Source: Dicyema japonicum (taxonomy: Eukaryota > Dicyemida > Rhombozoa > Dicyemidae). From it: a stretch of 64,000 nucleotides of DNA. Both the position numbers and the translations under genes were made by a program. The DNA lies in contig RDEW01000006.1 of NCBI GenBank assembly GCA_011109175.1, positions 1,510,133 to 1,574,132 of the forward strand, given 5' to 3'. The notes under the pieces were generated by a model. It was given only the letters and a program-made list of their open reading frames with translations. It made no database searches and was not told the DNA's origin. Shown here piece after piece: positions 22,330 to 33,609 of this stretch; within the stretch, counting starts at the first letter, position 1, and each line of letters opens with the position of its first letter.

Positions 22330-23100
22330 TGAAACTCCGGATTAAAACATTGAATAATGAAATAACAGACAAAGAGCTCATGGACAGAGGTTGAACTCAC
22401 AGCAGTAAATCGAAATCTTACTACAAGATAAGTATGGAAAGCTAATCGAAACGTAGTAAAAAGCGAGGAAATTTCGTCTGAAGATTATGCTCAAAGAGAT
22501 GTGAACAATTTGATAAAATTCTATACAAAAATTTCCCACAAGGACCACAGGAAGTCGAATAAACTATTATCACGCAGAAAATTGAAAAAGTGTCAGTCCT
22601 CTCTTCTTTTAGGAGAGTTATGTGAGAGATACACTACATTCCGCAGACACCATACTCTCACGGTTATTCTATTAAAAATCTTGGAGACAAGGGAGTTATT
22701 TTTCTATGTCGATTTTCAACTCTTCTATTTATCAGGCACAGATGCGGCCAATATTTAAACCTGGAAGACTAAAAGATTACCCAGCGTCTTTTAGACTGGT
22801 GTCACTACTATGTTGCATGTAAAAAATACTGGAGAGGTTTGTGATCGTGAGAATGAGAATAAAAGATTCTAGCTTTTCAACATTCTTATAATATTATAAT
22901 ATAGGTTGGGAAACACTGGTGTAGAGGATTGTCCTAAAAGTTAGTTTCATCACCAGACGAATTGAATTGAGACTGAAAACTCTGCTAAATTGAGTTGGCA
23001 TAAATTTAAAAAAAATTTTATTAAATAAAGCAGCAATTTTCTTCGTAGCATCAAGAGTGTTCGTCGAAAAATATAACAGATCTTTCAAGACACTGTGGTT
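22330..23100 (+). pseudogene. non-LTR retrotransposon RT fragment (copy B)
   Basis: Same fragment as at 3398-4175, with RPIFKPGRLKDYPASFRLV near 22748-22800 and further small deletions. The RT palm is absent here too, so the truncation predates the duplication. Confidence 0.6.
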
Positions 23101-23234
23101 TGAAACTGTTGACCATATTGATAATTCAGATTGAGATATTTTTATATTAAAAAAGTGAAATTATGAGTGACAAAATAATTATTAAAACCATTTAATCCCT
23201 TAAAAACGAAAAGTTAACTAATTAAACGATCAAA

Positions 23235-24396
23235 TTATTCTATTATAGGATAAATTGGATAGAAGGAAATCCACAGTTATATTTCCCACGTGACAGTTTG
23301 AGTATCCATATATACCCCATGCTTTTCCCCATCCATTTTTGATAAGCCAATACTTTTCTCCTTTTATAATTCCATAACCAACAACAGAAATTACATGATT
23401 ATAGTCCAAGTTATAACAATTCCTGATATGGTATACTCCTAAAACGTTTCATTTATATTTACCTCGGAGATAAGTTTGCATGCTTACAAAAGAACCATCA
23501 ACACTAACAGTAATAGGACCAACATTAATGAGATAGTCCATAAGCATTTCTTCGTCACCATCATTAAGTCTTTTATAATCAGTCAATTTAAGTTTAATAT
23601 TTGGTTTACCATCATATTTACATTTACGCTCCTATAGAGTTATCCATCGAGAAATTACCTTAGCCACATATGGATATCGTTTTTCAGAATTAATTCCTCC
23701 GTTATTTTTAATGTAATCATAAACATCTTCGATAGATCCACCACTGCATCCATGATCATTTATACAATCTACTATGTTTTGTTCACTCATAGATATAAGA
23801 ATATTGTGTTTGATTGCAAATGTGACTCCAACGTAGCCAACTAAATGCATTAAACATTCGTTAACTGCTCCAAATGCATAGCAAGACCCACAAAAACCTC
23901 CTTGCATTTTTATATCAGTTACACAGTTTCGTTTTACCCAACTAAATGATTTGGGATATCTTGTTTTATTTGCATGCACAGTATAATCTTTAATAATTCA
24001 TCTGTGTATGTTTTATTAGAATAAGAATTAAATTGAATTTGTTTGGTTTTCTAAATTCCCTTCTTGTCTACAAAAATATATTGTAATAAACCAGGTCAGC
24101 AAACTGATTAATTCCCAATTCATACAAAAATCTTCCTTGATTGAAAAGTAAATTGTGATTGTCAATGAATCTTAAGTTTTCAGTAAAAATAGCCTTTCTA
24201 ACCTGGAGTTCTAAGCCAGAATAAGATTTATCTGTAAAATAGTAAAAATAAATTTAACTATATTTCTATGAAATTATTCCATTGGATCTCATAATATTCA
24301 TCGTCTTTAAGTGAATAGTTGATTGATTCGTATTTGAAATGAATTTTAGATGAATAAAGTTATTAAAAATAAAACAAGGAAAATTATGTTGATCAT
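23235..24396 (-). pseudogene. secreted cathepsin-like cysteine protease, copy B
   Basis: Papain-family protease, uninterrupted by hAT. The central part is intact: KTRYPKSFSWVKRNCV, then QGGFCGSCYAFGAVNECLM (catalytic Cys), SEQNIVDC, GCSGGSIEDVYDYIKNNGG, YPYVAK, a 27-nt intron (23632-23658), KCKYDGKPNIKLKLTDYKRL, MLMDYLINVGPITVSVDGS, a 24-nt intron (23439-23462), GVYHIRNC, NHVISVVGYG (catalytic His), YWLIKNGWGKAWG (catalytic Asn). The propeptide has another 24-nt intron right after NQFADL (about 24072-24095). Defects compared with copy A: a frame loss in the signal peptide (stop after LITLFI) and two 1-base deletions after KAWG that scramble the last 30 residues. Each copy is damaged where the other is sound, so neither looks fully functional as assembled. 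If the indels are assembly errors, B could be live. Confidence 0.8.
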
Positions 24397-24639
24397 TTTA
24401 ATTAATTCTTTTATTTTTATTTAAATAATTTTAAAAATATATATTTTTTTCATTAAAAAAATATATTTTTTTTGTTTTTATGAGTTTATCGAGACGAATT
24501 TGATAATCGCATTATTTTTGCTAGATGGTCTTTCCTTGATCCTTTACCAGCTCTTTAGGTCTTCTCTGTTATTAGTGGTAACTTAGGTTACTCATATAGG
24601 AAATAGCCTGGAGACAGACCCAAGGAAGACTTGTCTCCT

Positions 24640-24902
24640 CCGTTCTCCATCGCTCTCTGGTTTGCGCATCTGTCCGTAGATTTTATAGGTCACTGCAGAT
24701 TTAAGTTTCTTCCAATTCCATTAAGATCCTTGTTTAGAGCCACAGAGATGGTTACTTTTTTGAACGATGGTTTGTTCTCATTGTTAAACTAATTGTCCAT
24801 TATTATACTTGCAGGTGCGTTTATGTCCATTCTAAGCACGTGCCCAAACAGTTTTCATCTTGATTCAATAATGTCGATGCTTTTGGCCTCTATTGTGCCA
24901 CA
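24640..24902 (-). pseudogene. LINE C-terminal tail (family 1, copy B block)
   Basis: Homologue of 7250-7527 with more decay. It ends at CCACAGA, immediately followed by the repeat unit shared with 18057-18298. Confidence 0.6.
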
Positions 24903-25132
24903 GACTATTGAATTATTATTAAAAAGCACTTTCACATAACCAAAAAACGTTATATTAACTAAAGTCCCGTTTGTGCCACACGTTTCAAAATTTGTTTCAC
25001 TCGGTGTCTCCATCGGCCTCTGCTTGCGCAGCTGTTCGTAGATCTTTTATGTCTTCTGCAGATTTAAGTTTTCTTCCATTGAGATCTTGTTTAGAGCCAC
25101 AGGAAGAGTAACTCTAGGCCTTCCTCTGAATC

Positions 25133-25155
25133 AGTGGTTTCCAACCTATTTGATA
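25133..25155. mobile_element. solo hAT terminus
   Basis: CAGTGGTTTCCAACCTATTT again follows the shared LINE tail unit, as at 18299, but unrelated sequence begins after about 23 bases. A deletion or rearrangement removed the rest. Confidence 0.55.
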
Positions 25156-25279
25156 CCTAAATAACCTACATCCATGTTCTTAAAGAACCTGCTTAACCGC
25201 CGAGAAGGCCGAAAGATCAAAACGAACAACGTTATGTTCGTTCCAATCATATAGAAACGTCCGGCTCCATTTGTCCGCT

Positions 25280-25420
25280 CGAATTTTTGGGTCAATTATG
25301 AAAACGACTGGGGATCACCGCAAGCACCGCTGGCTTTTGAGCAAATCTCTCTAGCAATCTTGAGAGGAAATAAACAAGCAGTCAGGCTGCTGTACAATTC
25401 TCGAATTATTACTTTGATAT
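25280..25420 (+). pseudogene. R2-like LINE 3' tail, subfamily with LAILRGN
   Basis: Plus strand reads WGSPQAPLAFEQISLAILRG then NKQAVRLLYNS. It resembles the tail near 36130 (FERISLAILRGN in a frameshifted copy). Only the final residues are left. Confidence 0.55.
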
Positions 25421-25639
25421 TTTTTGGTAAATAAAATTTGCTACCGAAAATGCCGTGTTCTATCAGATATGTGTTCTGTTTATAAGTTTGTGTGTGTGCG
25501 TGTATGTGATCTTGTGAGTGTCTGTTAGTCCACATTCGACAATTACTATAGGTCGACTCAAACGACGTAAAAGAAAAATATATTTCAGTTTGGCTTACCA
25601 AAAATTGTAATCTTGGTTTATTATATAAAATATACTGTC

Positions 25640-25766
25640 TAAATTCTAAGCCACAAGACAACAGTGAAAAAAGTGCGTCTAGAAGATAAATTCGAGATCT
25701 CGCGCTGGACCTCCCAGAATCGACTTGAAAGTAAGGATCTTTTGGATCGACTTGTTTTGGCGACAT
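25640..25766 (-). CDS. possible first exon of an unidentified gene
   Basis: ATG 25766 opens MSPKQVDPKDPYFQVDSG then RSSARSRIYLLDALF on the minus strand. Composition is more protein-like than what follows; after about 35 codons the frame reads into low-quality sequence and into the antisense of the LINE tail. I do not recognise it. Confidence 0.25.
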
Positions 25767-25779
25767 GTTTCATACTGCT

Positions 25780-26290
25780 AGGAGATACCTGCATGCTAGC
25801 TTATCTTATATTGCAATAAAGGACAAATGCTTTTTTTAAATATGCATGCACATCTCGTCAGATATAAAAGAACTCATGCGTTTGCGAAGTAATGTTGGTT
25901 TTGTTGACAAAATTTAGTTTCTTTTGTAATTAATCATTTTTTTGATGCCAACCAACCACTTAAAGGTACATATAGGGGTAACTTTATAATTTATTAAATA
26001 GATAGAATGTGCAGAAAAAACGCTCATTCACTTGCGGTATAATATTCTCGATGGTTAACTGTATACAGGATTTCGAAAAATTCTGTTAATTATATCCGAG
26101 GACAAATGAAAATATTTGCAAGGATGAATATAATGTATTATGTGACACATGAACATCTTGGAAAATTAGTTGAAATTCTAATAGAGGAAAACCAGACTCT
26201 TACTGCAGACAAATTCCCAATTATTGTTAGCAATACTAACCTTAAAATATAAAAAATGCTACAGTTGCCAGCTATAAACAGTATTCAATG
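25780..26290. other. no supported gene
   Basis: AT-rich sequence with no motif or frame that I can support. Confidence 0.35.
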
Positions 26291-26296
26291 TGTTTT

Positions 26297-26713
26297 CTAC
26301 AGAATTAGTAAACTAATTGATAATTTCACTTTCTTGGCTAAATTTTCTATATTCAGTGAATTAAAAAAATGACAATTCATCTTCAAACTAGTGGCTGTGG
26401 AAACATCAGGACTCATATGAAGCAGATCACTAATTCTGCTAACCGTATCGGATCGCTCATCGCAGGGAGGAAAAAAGAGAAAGGACTCATTATGCGCCTT
26501 GCAAATTTTCTGGAGGAAATACGTTCTCGATCCTGAAAGTAGCCAGTAGTTATAAGTGTTAGTTTTTATCAATATTCGAGTTACATCTAATAAAAAATAA
26601 TTAGAATGTGATGATAAACAAAATGTTTCAAAGCATTGGATGTAGGAAAATTCATAACCAGCATCATTAAATACATTATGCTCTGGGTTCGAAAATATAA
26701 TTGTTATCGTCAT
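26297..26713 (-). CDS. unidentified frame, part similar to 48690-48830
   Basis: A 138-codon frame. A GT...AG stretch of about 52 nt (GTAACTCG...CTACTTTCAG) lies inside it and may be an intron. The part after that acceptor has a diverged paralogue on the same strand at 48690-48830: both contain CGAGAAC(A/G)(C/T)ATTTCC, a short helix-like segment and GAGCGATCCGAT. The paralogue reads NREHISPDDFQEIGSICLSF, which recalls the IsxxdFxxlcP helix near the N-terminus of ZIP (SLC39) zinc transporters, but no transmembrane core is seen, so this is only a hint. Confidence 0.25.
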   Translation of the reverse strand: MTITIIFSNPEHNVFNDAGYEFSYIQCFETFCLSSHSNYFLLDVTRILIKTNTYNYWLLSGSRTYFLQKICKAHNESFLFFPPCDERSDTVSRISDLLHMSPDVSTATSLKMNCHFFNSLNIENLAKKVKLSISLLIL

Positions 26714-26719
26714 TTTATG

Positions 26720-27130
26720 ATTTTATAGTTTTCATAGATCAGAAAATAACATTTTTGTGGTGTTTAGAGATCCATTAATACATTCAAGCAACAAAAACAG
26801 AAGTTATAATCTAATATAACAAGAATCATCAATAGTCATATTCATGCGATCCACCACCCTCAGTTGTTTTCAGTGATGAAAAAGGTCATTCGCTCTCTAA
26901 TCCATGGATAAGTTCGGACAACTAATAGGAATAAATTATCGGCTAATTAATGGTGGACTATTACAAGTCTTTGCTTCTGTATCCATGAGAGTTGGATATA
27001 TTTGATTACCCATTACTAAAATATATTTCTTGGAGTACCGGTTAATAAAAAACACTTCAGTTCTTATTTAAATTAAATAAATTTTCCAAAGTCCATTGGT
27101 AAACCAAATTACTAATTTATTGATCCTGAC
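26720..27130. other. no supported gene
   Basis: Intergenic AT-rich sequence between the previous frame and the SINE fragment; nothing supported. Confidence 0.35.
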
Positions 27131-27142
27131 GAGTTCCATTGG

Positions 27143-27236
27143 CTTGACGAGTGAAGCCGTCATCAGTGGATATTCACTGCGGAACTGATAGTCTAAAAAG
27201 ACACACACCCAAGAAAAAGAAAACAAAGAAGGGAAG
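27143..27236 (+). mobile_element. 5'-truncated copy of a tRNA-derived SINE
   Basis: Shares the body and tail of the SINE at 44011-44216: TTGACGAGTGAAGCCGTCAT, then CACTGCGGAACTG and the purine tail AAGAAAAAGAAAACAAAGAA. The tRNA-like head with A and B boxes is missing. Substitutions are few. Confidence 0.8.
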
Positions 27237-27249
27237 AGTATTCCTTAGT

Positions 27250-28255
27250 CCTTGATCCTCTTTCGATTAGCTATTATAACTGTTCTTTGCTTAAAATAAA
27301 GTGTGTATTCTGCCTGTGGGGATCGATAACTGATATGGCTCTTTGGAAAGTGCGAACATTATTATTTTATTAATATGACGCGTTCCAACAGAACACCCAC
27401 GTAAGCACCTTGATCCAGAAAGATTTATCCGGGGAGTTGAGGTCGATTCCAGGACTCGTGACCAGGTTATAACGATGATTGACTGTCATGTGTACGAAAC
27501 ATATATATTGAAAACTCCTCGAATATCTTCCCCAACAGTCTTATATAAGTACAGAACCAACTGCCAAATTTTCCTTTGTCGATTTGGTAAGCATTAACAT
27601 AGTGCGATCAGGAATTTCCAAGAGTGAACATTCTTTGGTTTCTTTGCAAATTCTTCCAAATAACCATTGCTTGGTTAATATACTTCCGCGATTATTACTT
27701 CTTTCGTTAACTTATAATATTAAATGTAATGTCTTTTTTTCAGTATTTTTTATGCGGAAATATCCCATTTTTTTGTAAAAATTAAGTTCTGATGGAAACA
27801 CATTGTAGCTTTATATTGCTGAATAATTTGAAATTTGTGAAGAAATAACCGGGCCTCAATGTAAAAATAATGGATCTGTCGAACGTCCTACATATTCTAG
27901 ACTTGTCTTAGTGTAAGAGCTATATTAAGGATGAATAATGCCGTAACTGCATACGATATTATGGAATCATACTTCCTCTGCTCAGGGACTTTTAAAAAAA
28001 GCCACAGGCAATTTTGCCATCGATTTAAAACATATTTAAATGGCATTAGAAAACGCAGATGATCTAGACAGTCTCTGAAAAATCGCAATCTCAAAAAGAT
28101 CACGGAGGAATCAAACAGACCGGATCATCAGGGGGTTACACAAAAGACGGAAGGATATAACTTTTTTATCGCGAATGTGTATTATAATAATTATAATAAT
28201 AATTTTTAATAATTTTTTACTCTGGAAAACCTAATTTTAATAAATAAAGCACATT
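27250..28255. other. no confident gene
   Basis: Plus-strand fragments near 27985-28180 (FKKSHRQFCHRFKTYL, then NRPDHQGVTQKTEGYNFF) look protein-like but are broken and have no recognised family. The rest is AT-rich and featureless to me. Confidence 0.25.
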
Positions 28256-28261
28256 ATTATA

Positions 28262-29386
28262 ATGAGACACAGATACAATGGTTTGCTGTCTTTAGTCAAC
28301 CTTTTAGATGATAATACTAAGTCTACTACTACTTTTTCAAAATATCCAAAGCAACTTCCAATTAACAGATCTATGTATTATTCCTTATTTATTCAAGTTA
28401 AAATGGTTACTAATTTCATATTCCACCGAACAGGTTAGATTATTTCAATTTAACTTATTTTATTAACATATCTGTTAATCAGTAGGAGATAAAACTGCAC
28501 AACCCCGGTAAACGTGAAAGTATCTGAAACGACAACAAAGAACCAATCAAACCAAGAATCTACAAGAGTACCGGTTTCTCAGAACCCAGAGAAAATCAAG
28601 GAAAGCATTGTCAAACTATCAGAATACGAGAATAAATTAACAGATGGTGGAGGTTCAATCTAAATTCTAGATTTTAAAAATCATTATGAGGATGTTCTTC
28701 TTATTGGGGATCATATATATCCTCGCGAAAGCGACAAAGTTGAGCACATTAAAGATCATTTTTATCCTCACGAAAACCATGAGGCCGAGCACACAAAGGA
28801 TAACTTTCATTATCAAAAGAATAATAGAAATGGGCAGAGAATAGATTATGTTTATTTTCCCAATCAAAAAAACCACCATTCACTTGAAAACATTAATTAT
28901 AATGGAAGAAATGAGAACAGTGACCTAAATAAAAATGATCACAATAGCCCAATAAGTTTGAAATATTCAATAATATTATTAAATGTTAACTTACTGTAGG
29001 GAGATTCGTCAGATTTGTTAAATCCATTGGAAATATTTTAAAGAAACCTGCCCATCCGAATCGCTTCTCAGAGGATATAACTCACCGCACAGCTGATGAA
29101 GGTTTTGAATTTTGTGATTTTAGTTTCCTTTGTTGGAAGAGTTTATTATTGGGTAGACAATGATAGTTATTATTAGATTACTCATAACAGCAAGACTATA
29201 ACTGTTGTTTTATATTCGATATTCTCAACCTTGATCATTATATCGACTGCGATACTTTTGGTTAAGTTTCTTGGAAGGGTTGGTCACTGTGGTAAAAATT
29301 TTAGATAAAATCGAGAAAGGTTTGTTTAGACGACAGTGTTTGATCTAATTATTTATTTTAGGAATTGTTCGATCAGAAAAAACTGA
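28262..29386 (+). CDS. novel single-pass membrane protein with ultra-short introns
   Basis: Plus-strand exons join in phase when tiny GT...AG introns are removed: 28647-28670 (24 nt), 28956-28999 (44), 29102-29123 (22), 29153-29176 (24), 29283-29304 (22), 29336-29361 (26). The first exon from ATG 28262 (MRHRYNGLLSLVNLLDDN) and its join to about 28520 are uncertain. The ectodomain-like part is polar, rich in His, Asn and Tyr, with a loose repeat (DHIYPRESDKVEHIK / DHFYPHENHEAEHTK / DNFHYQK). Then comes a basic stretch (VRFVKSIGNILKKPAHP), a clear hydrophobic segment TVVLYSIFSTLIIISTAILL, and a short basic tail ending KGLFRRQNCSIRKN at TGA 29384-29386. One membrane span with a cytosolic basic tail is the simplest topology. 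I know no matching family; it may be lineage-specific. Five of six introns lie in the range of the securely identified genes, which supports a real gene. Confidence 0.6.
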
Positions 29387-29398
29387 TTACGAATTCTA

Positions 29399-29596
29399 AT
29401 GATTGCTAGTCAGTCTTTAGTTAAATTGGGACTATTTTTTGGGTTAATGAGAACGCTTAAATTCTTTTTCTTAGTTTTACTTTATACTTTTATTTTGGCT
29501 AAAAAGCCGAGAGGTTACAAAAGTAAGGGTACCGATACCTACTTGTCGGAGAAATTCTGTTCTTTGCATTTTAAAGGAGTCATTAGGTCCACCTAA
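29399..29596 (+). CDS. small hydrophobic frame, unidentified
   Basis: Reads LVKLGLFFGLMRTLKFFFLV then LLYTFILAKKPRGYKSKGTD and ends at 29596. One strong hydrophobic segment followed by a basic-polar tail resembles a signal anchor. It begins 12 bases after the membrane-protein stop. It could be an exon of a further gene or a chance AT-rich hydrophobic frame. Confidence 0.25.
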   Translation: MIASQSLVKLGLFFGLMRTLKFFFLVLLYTFILAKKPRGYKSKGTDTYLSEKFCSLHFKGVIRST

Positions 29597-29599
29597 CTC

Positions 29600-30001
29600 A
29601 GGAGATATCTATGTGCCATTCAATGAGGATTTCCAAATTCTCTACTTCATTAAGATGTTCTCATAATGGCGGATACTCAAAAAAGATGTCGGGAAAGGAT
29701 ACGTCCACTCCGTTCGAGGGAAATAGATAAAATCTATTCGAGATTATCTAAAGTTATTAAAAATAAAATTCTAAAAATACCAGTTTAAACTGGTTATGAA
29801 ATTGACATACTTATAATTCTCTTATTTTATTCACAATGCAAATCCTTCTCAAAATAACCTATCAACCAAATTATTTAATAATGATGATAGCACTTCATGT
29901 TGATTTATACTTTTTTAATCCATCATTTCAGCTCATTGGATGTGAACATTATCTTTCGGCCGAAATTTCCCTGTTTGACATATATTACGTTTTTAAGCTA
30001 A
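29600..30001. other. no supported gene
   Basis: AT-rich sequence up to the LINE insertion at 30015; no supported feature. Confidence 0.35.
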
Positions 30002-30014
30002 AAGTTAAACTATT

Positions 30015-31386
30015 ATTATTTTATTACCCCCAGGATCACTGGGTCAAAGAGAAAGAAATAAAAGTTCTCATCTAACTAAGTGATCCCAGACCGACAAAGA
30101 GAGGACGAGTCCGGTGGAGTCGAGAATCCTGAACAGCTTTTCTCATCGGACATGGCATCGGCTCAAAATTTTTGTATGATTGTAGATATTTCGATAGTGT
30201 ATGGAATAGAGGGCAGCTTGATAAACTATCCTCCTTTAAGAGTTACCGTTGTAATTCGATTAAGAAATTTTTAATGGGTTGGATTTTGTGTTCTGGTCAA
30301 TTAACCTTTTTGCAGTCTCCTCGATTGCGGATAGTTTCAATGAGAAAATCGTGAAATCTGCATTGCCCATGAAAAACATCGTTGGTCGGATAAATTGTTC
30401 ATAAATCGTGACAAGCCACCAGTTTGGTCTCTAAGTGTTTTTGAGAGCACTTTTAAAATTCTCATTTTCCTCAGAGCAGAAGTTACTATGTTCTCAACAT
30501 GTCGGATAAAGGTGAGTCCCTGATCAAAGATGACTCCCAGAATCTTCGGTGTTTTGTTAATAGGAATAGTCCAGAGGATTTGTTGCTGATATGTCGAGTC
30601 TCGCTTCGAGAGCTATAGTTCCAGCTTGTCAAGCATTTGTTGAGTGAACTGAGTCGCTGAATAAATGCTTCTGTCCTTGGAGGCAAGAATGATATCGTCG
30701 GCATAGGAGAGGATTAGACAGTTTTCATTACAGGTTTGTGGCATATCGTTTATGTAGAAGAGTTGGGGTGATAATGGGGAGCCTTGAGGGACTCCATTTG
30801 GAAATAGCGAGATTTGATTTGATGTTGTTGCAGAGTACTTGTGCTCGTCTTCATTTAGGAAGTTTCCAAGCCAAAGTTTCCAGTGCGGATGGATGTTGGT
30901 TTCAAATATTTTCTTGGTAAGGAGTTTCCTAGGGACTGAATCGAACGCTTTTGTGATGTCCACGGATATATATTACTGTCCTCTGATGGGGTTTGGGGGA
31001 GTTAAATCCTTCCGCAATGAATTGTGTAAGGGTTGTGAGGTTTGTTGTGGTCGAATGGTTACCCCGGAATCCGTGCTGGTTTAAGGTATTGAGATTGAGT
31101 CTTGTACTTTTTCCAGAACAAGCCTTTCAAGGATCCTTGATATCGGACTCAGAATAGATATTGGGCGGTAGGAAAATGGTTCATTTATTATTTTTTGGGT
31201 TTTCAAATAGGTTTGATTAGAGAGACTTTTCAATATTTCAGGGATTGTATTTGTGTTAATGGATAGGTTGAATATATGGGCTAATAGTTCCAGGGCTCGA
31301 TGGCCTAGGTGCTTCAGTTCACATGTGGTTATGTTGTCTGGTCCTTTGGCCTCTGAGTTGTTGGCTTTGGATATGGCTCTGCAAAC
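30015..31386 (-). mobile_element. 5'-truncated jockey/CR1-like LINE (family 3) with target-site duplication
   Basis: Near-identical over most of its length to the plus-strand copy at 40780-42238. Flanked by an exact 13-bp duplication AAGTTAAACTATT (30002-30014 and 31387-31399). The 3' end is ...GATCCTGGGGGTAATAAAAT on the minus strand. The open frame 30613-30963 carries the RT palm: MDITKAFDSVPRKLLTKKI, FPNGVPQGSPLSPQLF and ILSYADDIILASKDRS (catalytic YADD). It is cut off 5' of the RT at a GCAGAGCC junction, and has an internal deletion of some tens of bases near 30570. Truncation plus direct repeats are the signature of target-primed reverse transcription. Confidence 0.95.
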
Positions 31387-31399
31387 AAGTTAAACTATT

Positions 31400-33600
31400 T
31401 TAAGATTTTATATAATTATTTGAAATGCAAATGCATTAAAAACAGAGAATACTGGACTTAGTTTCCTGATAAGATTAGCAATAAAAGAGAAAGAATCCGA
31501 ACAAATGTTTAAAGGTGATTCAATCTTTGATAAAGAAAGTCAAAATCAGATAGTTAAGTACCTACGCCAATGTCTATGTTTCATTCAGCCAGGCCAAATC
31601 GGAGGGTTTTTCGAGTGACTAATGGAATCTACCTGGACTTGTGAGAACGCCCAAAATTCTCAATTTGACATTTGATGACAGCCGCCTACTACATGTTATG
31701 AGGACTGAGTTGATAACTTAATCGTACTTCAGTCTTCCTTCAGATATATTAGAATATTGACTATTACTTTGATTGATGGTCAAATCATTCTATTATCTGA
31801 CCATATGTCTAATATTTAAGTATTCTAAGATAGCCTATATCATCAAAGAGGTGTAATGAACTATTGAAACGACTAAAGAGATTGGCCTCGCACTCCCAGT
31901 GGATACTTGATTGAAGATATCTCTTCCTTTAGTGGTGTCATCAGATCCAACTTAGTTAGGAGACGTCCAATGCTCGGTCGGTATTCAAAGGGATCTGTCT
32001 TTTCATTCCATCGGGAGAGTATTCGTTCTCTGACAACGAGTTCTGGCTTCTTTCTCAGTTTCCGGAAAAATGTCCTCTGAATCACTGTGCTTGGATGAGG
32101 GCTCTATGGAAGAATTAGGATCACTAGATTTAGTTTACTTTTACCCTTGGTCTTTGGAATAATTTCATTTCACTAGAAAATTATATTTCAATCATTTAGT
32201 GTTCCTTTGTCCTATTCTTTCATAGACTTATTCTCGGTTATGAAAAATATTTGGTTATAATAATTCGGAATAATTCCAAATCAGTTTCAAATGAAAAGTA
32301 GTTGATACAAATCCAGTAAAATTGGATCGATGACAAGTGAATAGTATAAAATACCGGTTCACTAGGGAGTCTTTCCTTATGTAAGCATTGTTTTTTATAA
32401 ACGTCTTAACCCAGAGGTCAATTAACGAACTCATTAAAAATCGGATTTATTTGGACTTTACTCTTGCAAACAAAACCAATCAACTATGACATCACTGCTC
32501 TCAAAAAAATCAAGTGAACAATTACCTGAACTGGTTTCTGTTATTCTTTGGTTTCCTGAAAATATTGATGAACTGTATTGTTCTAATAGACATCAGAAAA
32601 CGTGGATGAATCAATCATGGCGAGTAGAACCACGGTAATGACGTGATAAGTCCATGGAACCTGGTTACCCTTCGAACGTGCTCTCAGTGTTTTTGAAAAG
32701 TCTTCTATACAGCTTTTCCATTAATCTTCGACTGAAAAATACTTAGGTATAAAGCTAAGTAAAAAGACTATCTCCCAAAACTACAATCCGAAAATAAAAA
32801 AGCTGATGTACGCTTAGTGATCCACGCATCTGGGATTCTTCGCATTTGACGATTGACGCTATTAATGAACACTTCACTGCAGAAAAAATAAGTTAAAGAA
32901 AATTGCCCTTTTCCTTTCAATGATAAGATACATCACTGTTCTTTACTTTAATATAATGTAGTCCTGCATTACTGTGATATAAGTTTTATGATTCTCGTTA
33001 AAATACTATTATTAAAAATGAAAGTGTGCTCATTACTTTCAAAACACCGCCTATTCCTTGCAATTTTTGTCTGGTCTACCTCCTAGTTTTGCATAGAACC
33101 AAATACATCTGTCTCTGGCGTTACGTTCTTGTTAGCCACCGGTTTCTTTCACTCGAAGGGACCGAGGGTAAGTAAATAAATCCTTTTTAACTGTTAATGG
33201 TTATATTATGGACTTAATCCTCTTGTAAAAATCAATTAAACCGAAATATTTTTAAGTGCTATTCTACTAAAACGTTATTCGTGAATTTACTATAACTTTC
33301 AAACACCTCCATTGCTCTTCTGCTTTTCACCTTGGGATTGACTGCACAGTCATGTTGATAGCTACTCATCCAGGATCGACATCAGCGTGACCCACCCTTG
33401 GATAACAATTTGTCTTCAAGCCCATCGCAGCTGAAATTTGGGGGATTCTAAAATCCGAATCGCTATTCTTTTCACGTATCTCTAATCATTGATAGAAAAA
33501 AGGAAAGATAGTAGAGAAGGGAGATAGTTGGATGGGCGCATTAGATACCCTCTATTTAATAGACACCTTTCACTCACGTCTCAAACATATGATGACTGGC
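31400..33600. other. low-density region with two weak small frames
   Basis: Mostly unassigned. Minus 31873-32085 reads RTFFRKLRKKPELVVRERIL, a basic, protein-like stretch. Plus 32486-32638 is a 50-codon ORF with ATG (MTSLLSKKSSEQLPELVSVI). Neither has a recognised family or a neighbouring exon that I could join. A diverged repeat lies at 33095-33190. Confidence 0.3.
33095..33190 (+). repeat. diverged dispersed repeat, partner at 42418-42510
   Basis: ACATCTGTCTCTGGCGTTAC then GTTCTTGTTAGCCACCGG here matches ACATCCGTCTTTGGTAATTA then CGTTCTTGTTAGCCACTAG at the partner, followed in both by a weaker match around GGACCG and a TAAT-rich run. The core is nearly identical over about 20 bases and diverged outside. 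Origin unknown. Confidence 0.55.
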
Positions 33601-33609
33601 TCCCCATCA

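Larger units (their letters stand above)
22212..24904. repeat. segmental duplication, copy B (empty hAT site)
   Basis: Homologous to 3288-7527 over its whole length, same orientation, without the hAT element. The uninterrupted site reads AAATGCATTAAACATTCG at 23843-23860. The copies differ by substitutions and many small indels, so the duplication is not very recent. Confidence 0.9.
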
